A program made the translations under genes and the position numbers. Shown here piece by piece: positions 33,067 through 41,594 of a stretch of 64,000 nucleotides of DNA; within the stretch, counting starts at the first letter, position 1; every line of letters begins with the position of its first letter. The notes under the pieces are model-generated. The model did no database searches. It had not been told where the DNA came from and worked only from the letters and a program-made list of their open reading frames with translations. Source of the DNA: Streptomyces sp. NBC_00576 (lineage in GTDB: Bacteria; Actinomycetota; Actinomycetes; Streptomycetales; Streptomycetaceae); contig NZ_CP107780.1 of assembly GCF_036345175.1 (NCBI RefSeq), positions 496,001-560,000 on the forward strand, in the 5' to 3' direction.

Positions 33067-34863
33067 TCAGCTGGTCCATTTCCACTGTGCGGGGTGGAAG
33101 TTGGCGAGTGAGTCCTGGGAGAAACCGCCGAGGCCGTCCTTGACGACGGAGATCTGGTAGTCGGGCTCGGGCAGCCAGACCACGGGCAGGTCCTTGGCGA
33201 GGGCCGCGCTGTAGTCCTGGATGGCCTGGTTCGACGTGGACGTGGTGGAGGCGGTGATGAGCTTGTCGACGTCCGGGTTGGAGTAGTTGCCGAAGTTCGA
33301 GCCGCCCTTGGTCTGGAAGAGGGAGTCGCCGGTCGGGAAGGCGTTGAAGTACCAGCTGCCGGCCGTGCCGAAGAAGGACAGCTGCCACTTGCAGATGGCC
33401 TGGCTCGCGGTGCACTGCGGGGTCTGCGCCAGTACGGAGTTGACGGGCGCGGTCTTGATGGTGAACTTGATGCCGGTCTTCGCCAGCGACGACTGGATCG
33501 CGCTCATCATGTTGTCGGTCACGGTCGAACCGGACTGCGACAGCACCTGCATCTCGAACTTCGTCCCCTTGGCGACGCCTTCACCGCACTGGGCGGCGCC
33601 GGCACCCGCGTCCGTGCAGACCATGACTCCGCCCTGCTCGCTCCAACCGTGCCCGGCGAGAAGGGACTTGGCCTCCTCGGTCGAGAAGGGGTACGGGTCG
33701 CCCTTCTGGGTGGCGGAGAGGAAGTCGGAGGACTGGGCCTGCGGGATCGGGCCGTAACCGGGCACGGCGGTGCCGTTGAAGATGACCTTGGAGAGGCCTG
33801 CCTGGTCGATGGACTTCTGGACGGCCTGGCGGGCGTACAGCTGCTTGAACACGGCGCCCATGGCGGGGTTGTTGAAGTTGTACGGCAGATAGGTGATCGC
33901 CCAGCCGGACCAGGGCTGCACGGCGTAGCCCCGGTTGGTGAAGCTGTCCTTCTGGTCGAGGTCGGTGGCCTCTATGTAGCCGTAGTCGACGCCTCCGGAG
34001 CGCAGGGCGTTCTTCTCGGCGTCGGCTGTCGTGAACGGCAGCAGGTTCACGGTGGTGATGTCCGGCTTCTCACCGCCGTCGTACTTCGTGTTGGCGGCGA
34101 GGACGACCTTTCCGGCCGTGGAGAACGACTTCACCGAGTAGGGACCGCTGATGGTCTTCCACAGGGGGTCGCTGTCGTAGCCGGAGATGTTCTTCGCGGC
34201 CGTGTTGAGGTACGTCCACACCTGCTTGGCGCCCGCGGCCGTACGGTCGGCGTCCGACACGGCGGCCGAGGCGCCGGCCTTGTCCCAGGCGTGCTGGGGC
34301 AGCGGGGTGATGGCGCTCAGCTCGTTGGCCAGCATCCACTGGGAGTTGTAGGCCTGGTCGAAGGTGATCGTGAAGTGGCGGTCGTCGACGGTCTTGAACG
34401 CGGTCCAGTTGTCGGGGGCCTTGCCGGGGTTGTAGCCGGCCCACTCCGCCTTGTTCGCCTTGATGACGTTGAACCAGAACTCGACGTCCCGTGCGGTGAT
34501 CGGCTTTCCGTCGCTCCAACTGCGGTCGCCGAGCGTGATGGTGACGCTCTTTCCATCGGCGGCGAAGTCGGCGGCGGTGGCGACGGACGCCTTCTTGTTC
34601 CAGGCGATCTTGCCGGTGGAGCCGTCGTAGGCGATGAGCGGCTCCCACAGGCTCGCCGCGATCGAGTTGTTGTTGGTGTTGAGGTGGGCCGCCGTGCCGA
34701 TCGGCAGGATCCAGTTCGGGGTGAAGTTCGCGGGCAGGGCGTAGTTGATGGAGTCCTTCGACGCGGACGACGTGTCACTCGTGCCGGAACAGCCCGCGAG
34801 CAGCAGAGCGCTCACCGAGGCGGTGACACCGGCGACGAGCGCGGTGCGAGCAGGGGACGACAT
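33067..34863 (-). CDS. ABC importer substrate-binding lipoprotein (family 5, DppA/OppA-like)
   Basis: Predicted 598-residue extracytoplasmic binding protein, a usual length for SBP family 5. The signal ends in LLLAGCSG, with lipidated Cys at residue 25. The mature protein has the family blocks 'ASLWEPLIAYDGSTGKIAWN', 'GDRSWSDGKPITARDVEFWF' and 'KQLYARQAVQKSIDQAGLS'. Family 5 proteins bind peptides, nickel chelates, or oligosaccharides. As first gene of the operon it is divergent from the ROK repressor gene with 184 bases between starts. A GAGGAGAACC site precedes the ATG at 34861-34863. Confidence 0.92.
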   Translation of the reverse strand: MSSPARTALVAGVTASVSALLLAGCSGTSDTSSASKDSINYALPANFTPNWILPIGTAAHLNTNNNSIAASLWEPLIAYDGSTGKIAWNKKASVATAADFAADGKSVTITLGDRSWSDGKPITARDVEFWFNVIKANKAEWAGYNPGKAPDNWTAFKTVDDRHFTITFDQAYNSQWMLANELSAITPLPQHAWDKAGASAAVSDADRTAAGAKQVWTYLNTAAKNISGYDSDPLWKTISGPYSVKSFSTAGKVVLAANTKYDGGEKPDITTVNLLPFTTADAEKNALRSGGVDYGYIEATDLDQKDSFTNRGYAVQPWSGWAITYLPYNFNNPAMGAVFKQLYARQAVQKSIDQAGLSKVIFNGTAVPGYGPIPQAQSSDFLSATQKGDPYPFSTEEAKSLLAGHGWSEQGGVMVCTDAGAGAAQCGEGVAKGTKFEMQVLSQSGSTVTDNMMSAIQSSLAKTGIKFTIKTAPVNSVLAQTPQCTASQAICKWQLSFFGTAGSWYFNAFPTGDSLFQTKGGSNFGNYSNPDVDKLITASTTSTSNQAIQDYSAALAKDLPVVWLPEPDYQISVVKDGLGGFSQDSLANFHPAQWKWTS

Positions 34864-34930
34864 GGTTCTCCTCGGATCACCGGAGATGTGAGGTGTGGTT
34901 GATGAGCCAGTCAACGACCCGTTGCTACGA

Positions 34931-34965
34931 AGAAACAGACGCTCCGCTGTAAAAAGACTGTTTCT
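34931..34965. promoter_or_regulatory. Candidate ROK-repressor operator
   Basis: AGAAACAG (34931-34938) and its exact complement CTGTTTCT (34958-34965) are separated by 19 bases in the 184-base region between the importer operon and the divergent ROK-family repressor. The A/T-rich arms stand out in this GC-rich DNA. Placement makes it a natural site for the neighbouring repressor; the assignment is inference. Confidence 0.45.
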
Positions 34966-35047
34966 GCTGTTCTGAAAAAAGCCGGAGGGTGCGATCACCG
35001 ACGTACGCTCGGCACCCGCAGCCCTCACGTCGGAAGTTACTTCGCCC

Positions 35048-36256
35048 ATGACCGAAAAAAGTGCCCCGCATCGACGGACCTCGCCCGGTGTCTCCTCGCT
35101 GGCCGAACGCGTGCTCGAACTGCTGGCCTCCGGGCAGGCGACCACCCGGACCGAGCTGGCCGAGCTGCTGGGCGCCGCGCCCTCGACGATCTCGTTCACC
35201 GTCGGCCAGCTGGTGACCCACGGGCTGGTCGCGGAGCAGGGCACCCGCTCCTCCACGGGCGGGCGGCCACGGAAGGTGCTGCGGCTCGGCGGCAGCGACG
35301 GGTTCGCGGTCGCGGCGGACCTGGGCAGCCGGCATGCCCGGGTCGGGGTGGTGTTCCCCGGGGGCGGGCTCACCGATGTGTCGACGGTGCCGTTCGCCGC
35401 CGCCGAGGGGCCGGAGGAGGCGCTGCCCGCCCTCGCCGAGACCCTGGAGGCGCTGGCCGCGCGGCACGGGCGGGAGCTGCTGCGGGGCGTCGGGCTGTGT
35501 CTGCCGGGCCCGGTGGACGTCGAGTCGGGCGTCGTCACCCTGCCGGCGCGGATGCCCGGCTGGAACAGGTTTCCGGTGCGGGCCTGGCTGGAGGACTACT
35601 TCGGTGTGCCGGCGGCGATCGAGAACGACGCCAACTGCATGGCGGTGGGCGAGCACAGCGTCCAGCCCGCCGAACGGCGCCAGTCGATCATGGTGAAGGT
35701 GGGTTCCGGCATCGGCGCCGGGGTCATCGCCGACGGCCGGCTGTACCGGGGCGGCACCGGGGCGGCCGGCGAGATCACCCACGTCCGCGTCGAGAACGAG
35801 GGCGGCACTCCGTGTTCCTGCGGCAACACCGGCTGCCTGGAGACGGTCGCGTCGGGTGCGGCGCTGGTACGGATCCTGCGGGAGCGTGGCGCCGACGTCG
35901 ACTCCATCGAGGACGTGGTCGGGCTGGCCACGGACGCCGACCCGGAGGCGACCGGTGCGGTGCGCCGGGCCGGCCGCTATCTCGGCACCGTCCTGTCGGC
36001 GAACGTCAACTTCTTCAACCCCGACGCCGTGTATCTCGGGGGTCTGCTGTCGACGCTTGAACCGTTCGTGGCCGCCGTCCGCAGTCAGCTGTATGAGGGC
36101 TGCCATCCGCTCGTGACCGAGCAGCTGGTGATCGAGCGGGCGAGTCTCGGCGCCGACGCCGGGCTGGTCGGCGCGGGCCGTTTCGCGCTGCAACGGGCGC
36201 TGGCGCATGCCTTGCAGACCCTGACCGCATCCGACACTCCCGCCCGCCATGCCTGA
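35048..36256 (+). CDS. ROK-family transcriptional repressor
   Basis: Predicted 402-residue protein. A winged helix-turn-helix (about residues 15-75, 'TRTELAELLGAAPSTISFTV') precedes a ROK sugar-binding domain with 'ADLGSRHARVGVVF', 'IENDANCMAVGEH' and the complete zinc motif CSCGNTGCLE. NagC/Mlc/XylR-type proteins of this design bind free or phosphorylated sugars and release DNA. It is divergent from the importer operon that contains a ROK kinase, and 30 bases upstream of the M81 peptidase gene, so it likely controls both. ATG at 35048. Confidence 0.92.
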   Translation: MTEKSAPHRRTSPGVSSLAERVLELLASGQATTRTELAELLGAAPSTISFTVGQLVTHGLVAEQGTRSSTGGRPRKVLRLGGSDGFAVAADLGSRHARVGVVFPGGGLTDVSTVPFAAAEGPEEALPALAETLEALAARHGRELLRGVGLCLPGPVDVESGVVTLPARMPGWNRFPVRAWLEDYFGVPAAIENDANCMAVGEHSVQPAERRQSIMVKVGSGIGAGVIADGRLYRGGTGAAGEITHVRVENEGGTPCSCGNTGCLETVASGAALVRILRERGADVDSIEDVVGLATDADPEATGAVRRAGRYLGTVLSANVNFFNPDAVYLGGLLSTLEPFVAAVRSQLYEGCHPLVTEQLVIERASLGADAGLVGAGRFALQRALAHALQTLTASDTPARHA

Positions 36257-36286
36257 CGCCCTGCGCCTGACACCCTGCGAGGAACC

Positions 36287-37810
36287 GTGCCTCAGCCCCG
36301 TAACGCCATAGCCCGTCCGGTCGTCGCCATCGCCGGACTCGGCATCGAGTCGTCGACCTTCTCCCCCGCGCGCACCGAGGCGCCGGCCTTCCATCCGCAG
36401 CGCGGCGCGGACGTCCTCACCCGTTATCCGTTCCTGGCGCCCGGAGCGCCGTTGCGGGAGGCGGCCGAGTGGCGGGGCGCGCTGGTCGGCAAGGCGCTGC
36501 CCGGCGGGACGGTGACCGCTGCCGCGTTCGCGGACCTTTCCGACGAACTCATCGACCGTCTGCGGGAGTTGGGGCCTGTCGACGGCCTCTGGTACGACAT
36601 CCACGGCGCGATGACGGTGGAGGGCGTCGACGATGCCGAGACGGTCCTGCTGGCGCGGATCCGGGAGACCGTCGGGCCGGACGTGATCGTGTCCACGTCC
36701 ATGGACCTGCACGGCAACGTCTCGCGCGAACTCGCCCACCAAAGCGATCTGATCACCTGTTACCGGATGGCCCCGCACGAGGACCACATGGAGACGAAGG
36801 AACGGGCGGTACGCAACCTCGTCGACGTCCTGGTCAGTGGCACCCCACGGCCGGTCAAGGCCTGGGTTCCGGTGCCGGTGCTGTTGGCCGGTGAGCAGAC
36901 CTCGACGCGTATCGAGCCGGCGAGGAGCGTGTACGCGGCCGTCGACGAGGTGGAAGCGGTGGACGGTGTGCTGGATGCCGCGATCTGGGTCGGGTACGCG
37001 TGGGCGGACGAGCCGCGCAACCGGGCCGCGGTCGTCGTCACCGGGTCCGACGAGGCCGCCGTGAGCGCCGGTGCCGAGCGACTGGCGCGCGGCTTCTGGG
37101 AGGCGCGGAACAGGTTCGCGTTCGTCGCGCCGACGGCCTCGCTGGACGCGTGTCTGGACGACGCGCTCGCGTCGGATGCCCGGCCGTACTTCATCAGCGA
37201 CACCGGGGACAACCCGACGGCGGGCGGCGCCGGTGACGTGACCTGGGGGCTCGGGCGCGTCCTGGACCGGCCCGAGTTCAAGGACCCGGACGGTCCGACG
37301 GTGATCTACGCCTCGGTGCCCGGGCCCGCCGCCGTCGAAGTCGCGGTGAAGGCGGGCGCCGGGGCGGTCGTCACGGTCACGGCCGGTGCCGAGGTGGACG
37401 ACCGGCACGCGGGGCCGCTCACGATGACCGGGGTCGTGCACGCGGTGCGGCACGGGGACCGGGACGCCGGCACCGAGGTCGTGCTGCGCGTCGGCAGCGT
37501 GCACGTGATCCTCACCCGGCTGCGCAAGCCGTACCACCACGAGCACGACTTCACCGACCTGGACCTCGATCCGCGTAGCGCCGACCTCGTCCTCGTCAAG
37601 ATCGGCTACCTCGAACCGGAACTGTTCGACATGGCTGTCGGCTGGAAGCTCGCGCTCACTCCCGGTGGCGTCGACCAGGATCTGCCGCGGCTGGGGCACC
37701 GCCGTGTCCGGCGCCCCCTGTTCCCGTTCGACCCGGAGATGGCCGCCCCGGACCTCACGGCGAGGATCGTTCCACCGTCGAACGAGCCGCTGGTGGGAGT
37801 GGACGAATAG
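36287..37810 (+). CDS. M81-family metallopeptidase (MlrC-like)
   Basis: Predicted 507-residue protein. The N-terminal DUF1485 half has 'IAGLGIESSTFSPART', 'LWYDIHGAMTVEGVDDAE' and 'DLHGNVSRELAHQSDLITCY', with His and Asp residues suited to zinc binding; the C-terminal MlrC half has 'FISDTGDNPTAGGAGDVT' and 'SVHVILTRLRKPYH'. MlrC hydrolyses the linear products of microcystin breakdown, and many bacteria carry homologues beside peptide importers with no microcystin link. Start GTG 36287 has GAGGAA in front. It probably processes the substrate of the divergent importer. Confidence 0.9.
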   Translation: MPQPRNAIARPVVAIAGLGIESSTFSPARTEAPAFHPQRGADVLTRYPFLAPGAPLREAAEWRGALVGKALPGGTVTAAAFADLSDELIDRLRELGPVDGLWYDIHGAMTVEGVDDAETVLLARIRETVGPDVIVSTSMDLHGNVSRELAHQSDLITCYRMAPHEDHMETKERAVRNLVDVLVSGTPRPVKAWVPVPVLLAGEQTSTRIEPARSVYAAVDEVEAVDGVLDAAIWVGYAWADEPRNRAAVVVTGSDEAAVSAGAERLARGFWEARNRFAFVAPTASLDACLDDALASDARPYFISDTGDNPTAGGAGDVTWGLGRVLDRPEFKDPDGPTVIYASVPGPAAVEVAVKAGAGAVVTVTAGAEVDDRHAGPLTMTGVVHAVRHGDRDAGTEVVLRVGSVHVILTRLRKPYHHEHDFTDLDLDPRSADLVLVKIGYLEPELFDMAVGWKLALTPGGVDQDLPRLGHRRVRRPLFPFDPEMAAPDLTARIVPPSNEPLVGVDE

Positions 37811-37891
37811 GGGTGTCGGTACCGGTGCGGGGTGCGCGCGGGGCGTGGGCTGTGCATGGTGGTAGGAGGTCCGGTCGAGCAAGGAGACGTC

Positions 37892-38098
37892 ATGCCGATC
37901 CAGCACTCCGATTCGCCCTCTCCCTCCGACGACACCACGACCCCCGACGCCCTGCTGCACACCGGTGCGGAGCATGGGGCGTCGGCGGAGGATCTGGTGC
38001 TGGCCACGGGCCGTGACCTCACTCCGCGCAACCTTGCCTGGGCGGAGCGGAAGCTGGCGGAGGAGGGTATGGCGGCGCTTGACAAGTTGTTGCCCTGA
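37892..38098 (+). CDS. Small hypothetical protein, 68 residues
   Basis: A short polar protein starting MPIQHSDSPSPSDD, with a disordered Ser/Asp/Thr-rich first third and an amphipathic C-terminal helix ('PRNLAWAERKLAEEGMAALD'). I do not recognise a family, but such small proteins recur in Streptomyces. The ATG at 37892 has an AAGGAG site seven bases upstream, which supports translation. The open frame extends 20 codons further upstream without a ribosome site. It ends before a terminator hairpin at 38174-38197. Confidence 0.65.
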   Translation: MPIQHSDSPSPSDDTTTPDALLHTGAEHGASAEDLVLATGRDLTPRNLAWAERKLAEEGMAALDKLLP

Positions 38099-38122
38099 CG
38101 GGCGGTTGTTCTTTTGCTGCAC

Positions 38123-38197
38123 GGCCGGTGGAGGCTGGTCGCTCCCCGCGGCGGAGCCGCAGATCGATACAGCCCCGCGCCCCTGTCGGGGCGCGGG
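38123..38197. repeat. Streptomyces dispersed intergenic element, copy A, with terminator stem
   Basis: GGCCGGTGGAGGCTGGTCGC (38123-38142) matches the block at 47569-47588 in 18 of 20 positions. I recall this intergenic motif, followed by a GCGCCCC/GGGGCGC stem, from many Streptomyces genomes. Here it is followed by a 10-bp hairpin (38174-38183 with 38188-38197). Confidence 0.6.
38174..38197. terminator. Bidirectional hairpin terminator
   Basis: CCCGCGCCCC (38174-38183) pairs with GGGGCGCGGG (38188-38197) around a four-base loop TGTC. It separates the small plus-strand gene ending at 38098 from the convergent DUF2264 gene ending at 38224. Confidence 0.75.
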
Positions 38198-38223
38198 TGT
38201 GCACCCGAATTCACCAGTGCCGT

Positions 38224-40149
38224 TCAGTCCTGCGTGCCGTGCTGCACGGCTACGGGCTCGAAGGTGATCCGGGTACGGACCCCGTCCTCGGCCCAGTGCA
38301 CCTCGACCGCTGTGCCGCTGACCTCGACACCTGCGATCACTCGCTCGGGAACCAGCGGTTCCGGGTCGGCCGTGAGGGCCGCCAGGGCCACGTGCAGGGA
38401 GGTGCCGGATGTCTCGCCGGTCAGGCGTGGGACGGCTGCCCAGCGGGTGTAGGCGGTGCCCTGCGGGGCCCGTGTCTCCTCGGCGTCCGGGCTCCAGCCG
38501 TACAGGCCGTGCAGCGCCGACGTCAGCTCCTGCTCGGGGCCCGTCGCCCAGCCCGTGTGTGTGACGCGCGCCCCGGACGGAGCGCCGGTCACTCGGTGGA
38601 CGCGGAGTTCGTGGCGGCCCCGTACCACCGTGACGCTCTCCACCCGCAGACCCGGCACCATGGGCGGCCCGGCGGTGAACACGGGACGGTGCCAGGATGC
38701 GGCCCAGCCCCAGCCGTCCCCGTGGCCCGCGCCCAGCGGGTGGATACGGCGGCGCACGGTGCCCCGGCCGCCGATCTCCACGGAGAGGTGGTTGTCGGCG
38801 ATGTTGGCGGGGGCGGTCGGGCCGGAGTGTGTGGAGTAGGCCTGGCGCCCGTAGTGCGGGTCGTCCTCGGCTGCCGTCTCGCCCTCGTGCGGGCGGACGT
38901 GGTCGCTGCCGTGGTTGTGCAGTCGTACGATCCCGTCCGCGCGGGTCGACTGCACCAGCAGCCCCGGCGCGGGCAGCGCGAGCACCCGGTCGCCCTCCTC
39001 GACCGGCGCGGGCTCCTCCCGGGCCGTCCACAGCGGGGCGTCGGCGGGGGCGAGCAGGGAGACGAAGGCCTTCGAGGCCCAGTACGGGGACGCCGGGCCC
39101 GAGTAGGTCTGCAGGGTGGCCTGGTGCGGGCCGTGCCAGCCGAGGGTCAGCAGACCGTCCTCGGTCAGGGCTCCCCGGTCCAGGAAGTGGCGGAGGCTGC
39201 CGCTGATCAGACGCCGGCTCGTGCCCGGGGTGAGCGGGGTGTGGCCGGTGAGGGCACCGAGGCCGACGGCGGCGGAGGCGGCGAAGCGGTAGGACAGGGA
39301 GCGGCCGAAGTGGATCGGCGCACCGTCGGAGCCGAACATCAGTCCGAAGCCGTCGAGGTGTTCGCGCAGGCGGGGGCCGTAGAGGGCGGCCAGTTCCCGG
39401 TCGTCGCCGAGGTGGGCGTCGAGGACCGGGTACAGGTGCAGGGCCCAGCCGTTGTAGTGGTCGAAGGCCCGGCCGTCGCCGTCCGCGTACCAGCCGTCGC
39501 CCCGATACCAGGTCTCCATCAGCTCCAGGGCCCGCTCGCGTGCCCTCGCCGTCTCCGCGTCGCCGCGCCCCACGGACTCCAGGAAACCGGCGACCGTATA
39601 GGGGAAGAGGTACCAGTTGTTGGGCGCCGGCGAGTGTCGCAGCGAGCCGCGCAGCCATTCCTCCGCCCGGTCCTGTACGGCGGAGTCGAGCCGTTTCCAC
39701 AGCCAGGGCGCCGTCAGCCTGAGGCCGAGGGCCACGGAGGCCGACTCGACCATCGGCTGGCCCTGTACGTCGTGGTCGAGGATGAGCGGCCAGGACTCGG
39801 TGTCATCGCGGCCCGGGGTGCGGGTGCCCGCCGCGAGCCCCTGGGCGTACCGGTCGAGCCAGCCGTGCGGGTCGTCGCCGCCCGCGCCCGCGACGCGGAA
39901 GGCCGCGGCGAGGAAGGTGCGGGCGTAGCCTTCGAGCCCGTCGGAGCGCACGCCCGAGTACGAGGGGGCGCCGGGCAGGTCGAGCAGGGCGCCGCCGGGG
40001 GTGCTCCAGCGCCACGCGGCAGCCAGCAGCCCGTCCGCCACGGCCTCCCAGTGGGCGCGGGTGTATCCGGTGTGGGGGCTCAACTCGCGGTCCTCGGACG
40101 GGAGTTCCAACGGGATGCCGCTGCTGCTGATACGGGTCGTGCTGCTCAT
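38224..40149 (-). CDS. DUF2264 domain protein, probable polysaccharide-degradation enzyme
   Basis: Predicted 641-residue soluble protein. The N-terminal two thirds are helical with an (alpha/alpha)-barrel pattern and blocks such as 'GLEGYARTFLAAAFRVAG', 'NNWYLFPYTVAGFLESVG' and 'YADGDGRAFDHYNGWALHLY', matching DUF2264; the C-terminal third is beta-rich. Family members are found in plant-cell-wall and uronide utilisation loci and resemble glycoside hydrolases or lyases, though the activity is not established. It overlaps the dehydrogenase gene by 4 bases, so it is last in the operon controlled by the DeoR/LacI-type repressor. No signal peptide: cytoplasmic. Confidence 0.82.
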   Translation of the reverse strand: MSSTTRISSSGIPLELPSEDRELSPHTGYTRAHWEAVADGLLAAAWRWSTPGGALLDLPGAPSYSGVRSDGLEGYARTFLAAAFRVAGAGGDDPHGWLDRYAQGLAAGTRTPGRDDTESWPLILDHDVQGQPMVESASVALGLRLTAPWLWKRLDSAVQDRAEEWLRGSLRHSPAPNNWYLFPYTVAGFLESVGRGDAETARARERALELMETWYRGDGWYADGDGRAFDHYNGWALHLYPVLDAHLGDDRELAALYGPRLREHLDGFGLMFGSDGAPIHFGRSLSYRFAASAAVGLGALTGHTPLTPGTSRRLISGSLRHFLDRGALTEDGLLTLGWHGPHQATLQTYSGPASPYWASKAFVSLLAPADAPLWTAREEPAPVEEGDRVLALPAPGLLVQSTRADGIVRLHNHGSDHVRPHEGETAAEDDPHYGRQAYSTHSGPTAPANIADNHLSVEIGGRGTVRRRIHPLGAGHGDGWGWAASWHRPVFTAGPPMVPGLRVESVTVVRGRHELRVHRVTGAPSGARVTHTGWATGPEQELTSALHGLYGWSPDAEETRAPQGTAYTRWAAVPRLTGETSGTSLHVALAALTADPEPLVPERVIAGVEVSGTAVEVHWAEDGVRTRITFEPVAVQHGTQD

Positions 40150-41177
40150 GCGAGGAAGGCCAGCCTTTCGCGTCGTACGGGATGGCGGAATCCCGCGCCG
40201 GATGCCCAGTGTTCCGTCTCGGCGACGGCAAGGTCGGCCAGGCGACGCCACTCGTTGCCCTGGGAACCGGCGAGGTGGGGGGTGAGGAGCGCGTCGGGGC
40301 AGTCCCACAACGGGTGCCCGGTCGGCAGGACTTCGGGGTCGGTGACATCGAGGACGGCGCGGATGCGGCGCTCCCGGACGGCGTCGGTGAGGGCGTCCTG
40401 GTCGACGACGCCTCCCCGGGCGGTGTTGATGAACACGGCGCCGGGACGCATGGCGTCGAGCATGGCGCGGCTCACCAGGCCCCGGGTGGTGGGCAGCAGC
40501 GGGGTGTGCAGGCTGACGGTGTCGGAGCGGGCGAAGAGGACGTCCAACTCGACTTGCTCCACGCCGAGTTCTGCCACCTCAGCATCGGTGACGTAGGGGT
40601 CGTACAGCAGGATGTCGAAGTCATGGGGGCGCAGCAGTTCGATGACGCGGCGGCCGATCAGGGAGGCGGAGACGATGCCCACGGTCCGGCGGTAGTTACC
40701 GATCGTGTGGGAGGTGCGCAGCCAGTTGTCGCGGGTGTGGGTGGTGGCGTAGGCATGGGCCCGTTCCAGGACCTGTTTGCCGGTGAGCAGGATCATGGCG
40801 AGGGTGTACTCGGCGACCGGCAGGGCGTTCGCGGCGGCGGCCGACGACACCTCGATGCCGCGCTCCCAGCAGGCGTCGGTGACATGCGGGCGGACGCTGC
40901 CCGCCGTGTGCACGATCGCCCGCAGCCGGGGCGCCGCCGCGAGGGCGTCGGCGTCCAGTACGGGGCAGCCCCAGCCGGTGACGAGGAGGTCGACGTCGGC
41001 GAGGATCTCGCGGGCGCGCTCGGTGCCGAAGTCGTCGAGGACCGGGAGCGGGGCGAGGTCGCAGACGGCGGCGAGGGCGGTCAGCGAGGCGGGGTCGAGG
41101 ACGGCGGCTGCGGCGTCCGGGGACATGGCGAGGGCGGCACGGGGACGAAAGCCGGGGCCCGGCGAGGACACGGTCAT
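40146..41177 (-). CDS. D-2-hydroxyacid dehydrogenase family protein
   Basis: Predicted 343-residue NAD-dependent dehydrogenase. The nucleotide-binding segment is 'RRTVGIVSASLIGRRVIELL', in which the usual GxGxxG is altered (IVSASLIG), a known variation in this branch. The catalytic Arg lies in 'FINTARGGVVDQDAL', the acidic partner in 'LDVTDPEVLPTGHPLW', and the His in 'LLTPHLAGSQGNEW'. Members of this branch occur in sugar-acid operons and may reduce a keto-sugar acid. Its start ATG (41175-41177) follows a 70-base gap after the transporter remnant. The gene and DUF2264 form the surviving catabolic part of the locus. Confidence 0.88.
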   Translation of the reverse strand: MTVSSPGPGFRPRAALAMSPDAAAAVLDPASLTALAAVCDLAPLPVLDDFGTERAREILADVDLLVTGWGCPVLDADALAAAPRLRAIVHTAGSVRPHVTDACWERGIEVSSAAAANALPVAEYTLAMILLTGKQVLERAHAYATTHTRDNWLRTSHTIGNYRRTVGIVSASLIGRRVIELLRPHDFDILLYDPYVTDAEVAELGVEQVELDVLFARSDTVSLHTPLLPTTRGLVSRAMLDAMRPGAVFINTARGGVVDQDALTDAVRERRIRAVLDVTDPEVLPTGHPLWDCPDALLTPHLAGSQGNEWRRLADLAVAETEHWASGAGFRHPVRRERLAFLA

Positions 41178-41247
41178 ACGGGGTCGGTTACTCCTTGGTG
41201 GTCGGGAACTCCGGTGCGACGACCGCTGCTCGGCCAATGATTACTGA

Positions 41248-41466
41248 CTACTTGACGGAACCCGTCGTAAGACCGCTGCGCCAGAAGCGTTGCAGCAGGG
41301 CGAAGGCGAGGATGAGGGGGATGACGGCGAGCAGCGATCCCATGATCACCACGGGGTAGTCCGCTCCTGCGCTGCAGGCGCTCACGGCACCTGTCAGCGG
41401 CAGTGCGGCCATCGCGGCGAGCACGGACCGACGGCTTCGTCGACGGTGGTTCTGTCGACCAGGCAT
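41248..41466 (-). pseudogene. In-frame deletion chimera: binding-protein signal peptide joined to MalG-type permease tail
   Basis: The 72-codon frame starts MPGRQNHRRRSRRSVLAA, a twin-arginine-like lipoprotein leader ending in 'TGAVSACSAG', as in a sugar ABC binding protein. Directly after this comes 'DYPVVIMGSLLAVIPLIL' and 'LQRFWRSGLTTGSVK', the last helix and conserved C-terminal tail of a MalG-type sugar permease. A binding protein plus two permeases (roughly 3 kb) would normally lie between these ends. A GGGAGG site still precedes the ATG, so the peptide may be made, but cannot transport anything. The gap behind it to 41177 holds only short sequence. Confidence 0.8.
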
Positions 41467-41584
41467 GGGGTGCCTCCCGCGGCTCCGGTGTGTCCTGGGG
41501 GGGGGACACGTTCCTGTTCGAGATACGGGAATCCTGATCGGCTCGCCGGAAACGGTCAATAGATCGATCAAAAGAAAATAAAGC

Positions 41585-41592
41585 GGTCAAAC
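41585..41592. promoter_or_regulatory. GGTCAAAC repeat, possible repressor half-site (1 of 3)
   Basis: GGTCAAAC occurs here, just after the repressor gene and in front of the deleted transporter operon, and again at 42792-42799 and 42868-42875 upstream of the repressor gene. A reversed GTTTGAAC is at 42755-42762. Recurrence on both sides of the DeoR/LacI-type gene suggests its binding sites. Confidence 0.4.
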
Positions 41593-41594
41593 GC

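Noticed and set aside
34925..39700. Very long open frame on the minus strand (over 1500 codons)
   Set aside because: It crosses five recognisable genes in other frames, has low-complexity Arg/Gly/Pro/His-rich translation and no family motif; it arises from the codon bias of the real genes.
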